Assembly: GCF_011045095.1 (NCBI RefSeq)
Contig: NZ_JAALDL010000026.1
Coordinates: 1-46,919, forward strand
Length of the DNA stretch: 46,919 nt
Direction: 5' to 3'
Source: Grimontia sedimenti
GTDB lineage: Bacteria; Pseudomonadota; Gammaproteobacteria; Enterobacterales; Vibrionaceae
Shown here: in pieces, positions 45,059-46,919 of the stretch
How the letters are laid out: the number at the start of each line of letters is the position of its first letter
Position numbering within the stretch: position 1 is the first letter of the stretch
Notes under the pieces: model-generated
Database searches by the model: none
What the model was told of the DNA's origin: nothing
Seen by the model: only the letters and a program-made list of their open reading frames with translations
Program-made: the position numbers and the translations under genes

Positions 45059-46420
45059 ATGACTTCCAAGAACCGTGTGTTGGACGCACCGATAGTCCCG
45101 ACCTTCTTCTATTTCGCCATCCCTTCATTCATTGGTCTCGTTGCTATATCAAGCGCCAGTATTGTTGATGGGATGTTCGTCGGCAGATTTCTGGGTGCCG
45201 ACGCACTGGCCGCCATCAATCTGCTCATTCCTTACATCACGTTTGTTTTCGCCGTGTCTTTGATGATTGCAATTGGCGGAACTGTTCAAGCAGGGGAACA
45301 TATAGGCAAGGACGAACTTGATAAAGCCAATGCAGCCTTCACGCAGGCTATGTTAGGCGCATTTGGGTTCAGTGCGTCGATGGCGATTATCAGCTCAATA
45401 TTCAGCACAGAACTCTTTTACTTTCTAGGCGCACCGGTTTCACTACATCCGCTCATGGAGCGCTATTTCAGTGTTCTCGCCGTCTGTATGATTGTCCAGC
45501 TGACCACCATGGTGCTCTATTATTTTGTACGCGCTGATGGTTTCCCAATGCTAGCAACCGCCGCGCTTATGATAGGCGCAGCGACCAACATCACTCTTGA
45601 TTACGTTTTCCTGGGAGTACTGGGACTTGGGATAGAGTGGGCTGCGTGGGCGACAACCTTTGCACAGTTACTACAGCTGTCGGTGCTTATTTTCTATTTC
45701 GCGAAACCTTCGAGAACCTTGTCACTCTCTAAAGCAGGATTAGAGATAAGGAAGTTTGTGAGCGCGCTTATCAATGGCGCTTCGGAATTCATTAATGAAA
45801 TTTCAGTGGGTATCGTTATCTTCACCGTACATTGGTTATTGATGAAAAATGGCGGCCAGGAAGCGGTCGCAGGTTTTTCGATTGCCAACTACATTCTGTT
45901 CGTCAGCATGATGATGTTCTATGGCGTGGTCGATGCTATCCATATTTTAGTCAGTCAAAACAAAGGGGCGGGTAACCTACACCGTATCAATCGTTTCATG
46001 GCACTCGCCGCAACCACAATCATAATTATTAGCAGTGCCTTGGTTTATCTATGCCTTGTAAAACCAGATACAGTGACCGAGCTTTTCCTGACAGATTTGG
46101 ATGAGAAAGCATCTTCACACGCTCTCAGTTACATCGCCATCATTTGGCCATGCCTGATGCTAAGCGGAATTAACGTTCTTATTTCCGCTTACTTCACCGC
46201 AATGCAACTGCCAAAACAATCAGCAGCCATCGCGTTGAGTCGAGGATTGGTACTGCCTGTTTCACTGATCTTCGGTTTGGTTCTTTTCTTTAAAGACCAG
46301 CACTTCCTTACTGCGCTTCCTCTCGCCGAATTCTTTACCCTCCTCATAGCCTGCGCTCTGTTTATCAGGCAGCAAAAGCACATGAGTATAAAAAGGCCTC
46401 TAGCGACCAATAGTGCTTAA
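45059..46420 (+). CDS. MATE-family efflux transporter, candidate siderophore exporter
   Basis: A 453-residue inner-membrane protein with about 12 hydrophobic helices in two MatE repeats (about 10-215 and 235-430); the segment PSFIGLVAISSASIVDGMFVGRFLGADALAAINLLIPY matches repeat 1 of MATE antiporters. The start at 45059 (MTSKNRVLDAP) gives a normal length; the frame is open to 44918 but that part overlaps the Fur-like box and is unconserved. The ribosome-binding site is weak. Divergent from asbA across a 206-bp spacer. By context it may pump out petrobactin; MATE proteins also export drugs, so the substrate is inferred. Confidence 0.88.
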   Translation: MTSKNRVLDAPIVPTFFYFAIPSFIGLVAISSASIVDGMFVGRFLGADALAAINLLIPYITFVFAVSLMIAIGGTVQAGEHIGKDELDKANAAFTQAMLGAFGFSASMAIISSIFSTELFYFLGAPVSLHPLMERYFSVLAVCMIVQLTTMVLYYFVRADGFPMLATAALMIGAATNITLDYVFLGVLGLGIEWAAWATTFAQLLQLSVLIFYFAKPSRTLSLSKAGLEIRKFVSALINGASEFINEISVGIVIFTVHWLLMKNGGQEAVAGFSIANYILFVSMMMFYGVVDAIHILVSQNKGAGNLHRINRFMALAATTIIIISSALVYLCLVKPDTVTELFLTDLDEKASSHALSYIAIIWPCLMLSGINVLISAYFTAMQLPKQSAAIALSRGLVLPVSLIFGLVLFFKDQHFLTALPLAEFFTLLIACALFIRQQKHMSIKRPLATNSA

Positions 46421-46425
46421 ACGAC

Positions 46426-46452
46426 AAAGCCCTGCTGAACCAGCAGGGCTTT
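46426..46452. terminator. terminator of the MATE gene
   Basis: Perfect 12-bp stem AAAGCCCTGCTG/CAGCAGGGCTTT with a 3-nt loop, 5 bp after the stop codon; the T-run is short. Confidence 0.85.
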
Positions 46453-46664
46453 AAATAGTATCGAGTCATCTTCCTACTTGTCCTTCGACAAAAAACCTGC
46501 CAAGTCGAATCACGAATTCAAGATAGTCCTTAAAAAACTTAAACCATAAATAAGTAGAACTGAGGAAGATATGTAAAAAGGATCTCTGTTAGCACACGAT
46601 AAGTGGCAGCTACCTCTGGCGCGACGGCCCAAAGTGAGCAGAACTATTCTGGAATCGCAGATAG
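46453..46664. other. intergenic stretch without recognised features
   Basis: About 210 bp between the MATE terminator and the rrn/tRNA-Asp terminator. No open reading frame with a credible start, no tRNA remnant, and no clear integrase attachment site were seen. Confidence 0.6.
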
Positions 46665-46695
46665 CAAAAAACCTCAGCCTTTCGACTGAGGTTTC
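46665..46695 (-). terminator. terminator of the rrn-tRNA-Asp transcript
   Basis: Minus strand: AAACCTCAG, 8-nt loop, CTGAGGTTTTTTGC; a 9-bp stem followed by a T-run, 10 bp after the tRNA 3' end. Confidence 0.9.
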
Positions 46696-46704
46696 TCTAA
46701 GAAG

Positions 46705-46781
46705 TGGCGGAGCGGACGGGACTCGAACCCGCGACCCCCGGCGTGACAGGCCGGTATTCTAACCAACTGAACTACCGCTCC
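46705..46781 (-). tRNA. tRNA-Asp (GTC)
   Basis: The 77-nt minus-strand sequence folds as a tRNA: acceptor GGAGCGG pairs with CCGCTCC, anticodon loop CTGTCAC with anticodon GTC, T-arm GGTTCGAGTCC, and an encoded CCA end at 46705-46707. It lies just after 5S and before the terminator, the usual place for a distal tRNA in an rrn operon. Confidence 0.97.
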
Positions 46782-46794
46782 ACACTTAAATTGG

Positions 46795-46914
46795 AAGCCT
46801 GGCGATGTCCTACTCTCACATGGGGAGACCCCACACTACCATCGGCGCTGTTACGTTTCACTACTGAGTTCGGCATGGAGTCAGGTGGGTCCATAACGCT
46901 ATGGTCGCCAAGCA
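46795..46914 (-). rRNA. rrf: 5S rRNA
   Basis: The reverse complement reads as a vibrio-type 5S gene: TGCTTGGCGACCATAGCG at the 5' end, the conserved CCGAACTCAG loop, and terminal AGTAGGACATCGCCAGGC pairing with the 5' end. About 120 nt. The rest of this rrn operon (23S, 16S) lies beyond the right edge of the window. Confidence 0.97.
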
Positions 46915-46919
46915 AATTC

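Noticed and set aside
46453-46704. Attachment site or integrase remnant beside tRNA-Asp
   Set aside because: No duplicated tRNA 3' end and no integrase-like coding sequence were found on the inner side of the tRNA gene.

Overview
This 46.9 kb window looks like chromosomal DNA of a marine gammaproteobacterium of the family Vibrionaceae. The evidence is the 5S and 16S rRNA sequence, the Vibrio-type gene order, and the long PstA and PstC forms. Two core blocks have the order I remember from Vibrio genomes: minor pilins-dnaJ-dnaK-grpE-nadK-recN-bamE, and phoU-pstBAC-ACT protein-ppk-ppx-pstS-phoR-phoB-sbcCD-rdgC. Genus cannot be fixed by reading; the Photobacterium/Enterovibrio/Grimontia side of the family is a guess. 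No phage, insertion sequence or CRISPR array was seen.

The window runs from one rRNA operon to another. At the left edge is the 5' end of a 16S gene on the minus strand, with its leader, boxA and two promoters. At the right edge is a 5S gene followed by tRNA-Asp, also on the minus strand. The segment is therefore the complete spacer between two directly repeated rrn operons.

Region 1 (0.5-4.1 kb) is a type IV minor-pilin cluster: fimT, pilW, pilX and pilV form a minus-strand operon, with a divergent pilE. Region 2 (4.1-11.6 kb) holds chaperone and repair genes: dnaJ and dnaK behind a sigma-32 promoter, grpE with its own sigma-32 promoter, nadK, SOS-controlled recN, and bamE. Region 3 (11.6-24.6 kb) is a phosphate and polyphosphate island: phoU, pstB, pstA and pstC behind a Pho box; a divergent ACT-domain gene with ppk and ppx; and phoB-phoR-pstS behind a second Pho box. 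Region 4 (24.7-34.8 kb) contains sbcC, sbcD, rdgC, the cell-wall peptidases mepM and mepA, and a trhP-yfhL pair likely linked to tRNA wobble-uridine hydroxylation.

Region 5 (35.0-46.4 kb) is the accessory part and the most interesting one: an apparently complete petrobactin-type siderophore locus. Genes asbA, asbB, asbC, an asbD-asbE fusion and asbF form one tight minus-strand operon. Downstream are an OmpR-family regulator whose receiver has lost its phosphorylation residues, and a TonB-dependent receptor. A MATE exporter is divergent from asbA. Three Fur-like boxes (before the receptor, before the regulator, and between asbA and the exporter) link the region to iron starvation. Together the genes could make 3,4-dihydroxybenzoate (AsbF), activate it (AsbC), load it on the carrier domain and condense it (AsbDE), assemble it with citrate and spermidine (AsbA, AsbB), export the product (MATE) and recover the ferric complex (receptor). 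No inner-membrane ferric-siderophore importer lies in the window.
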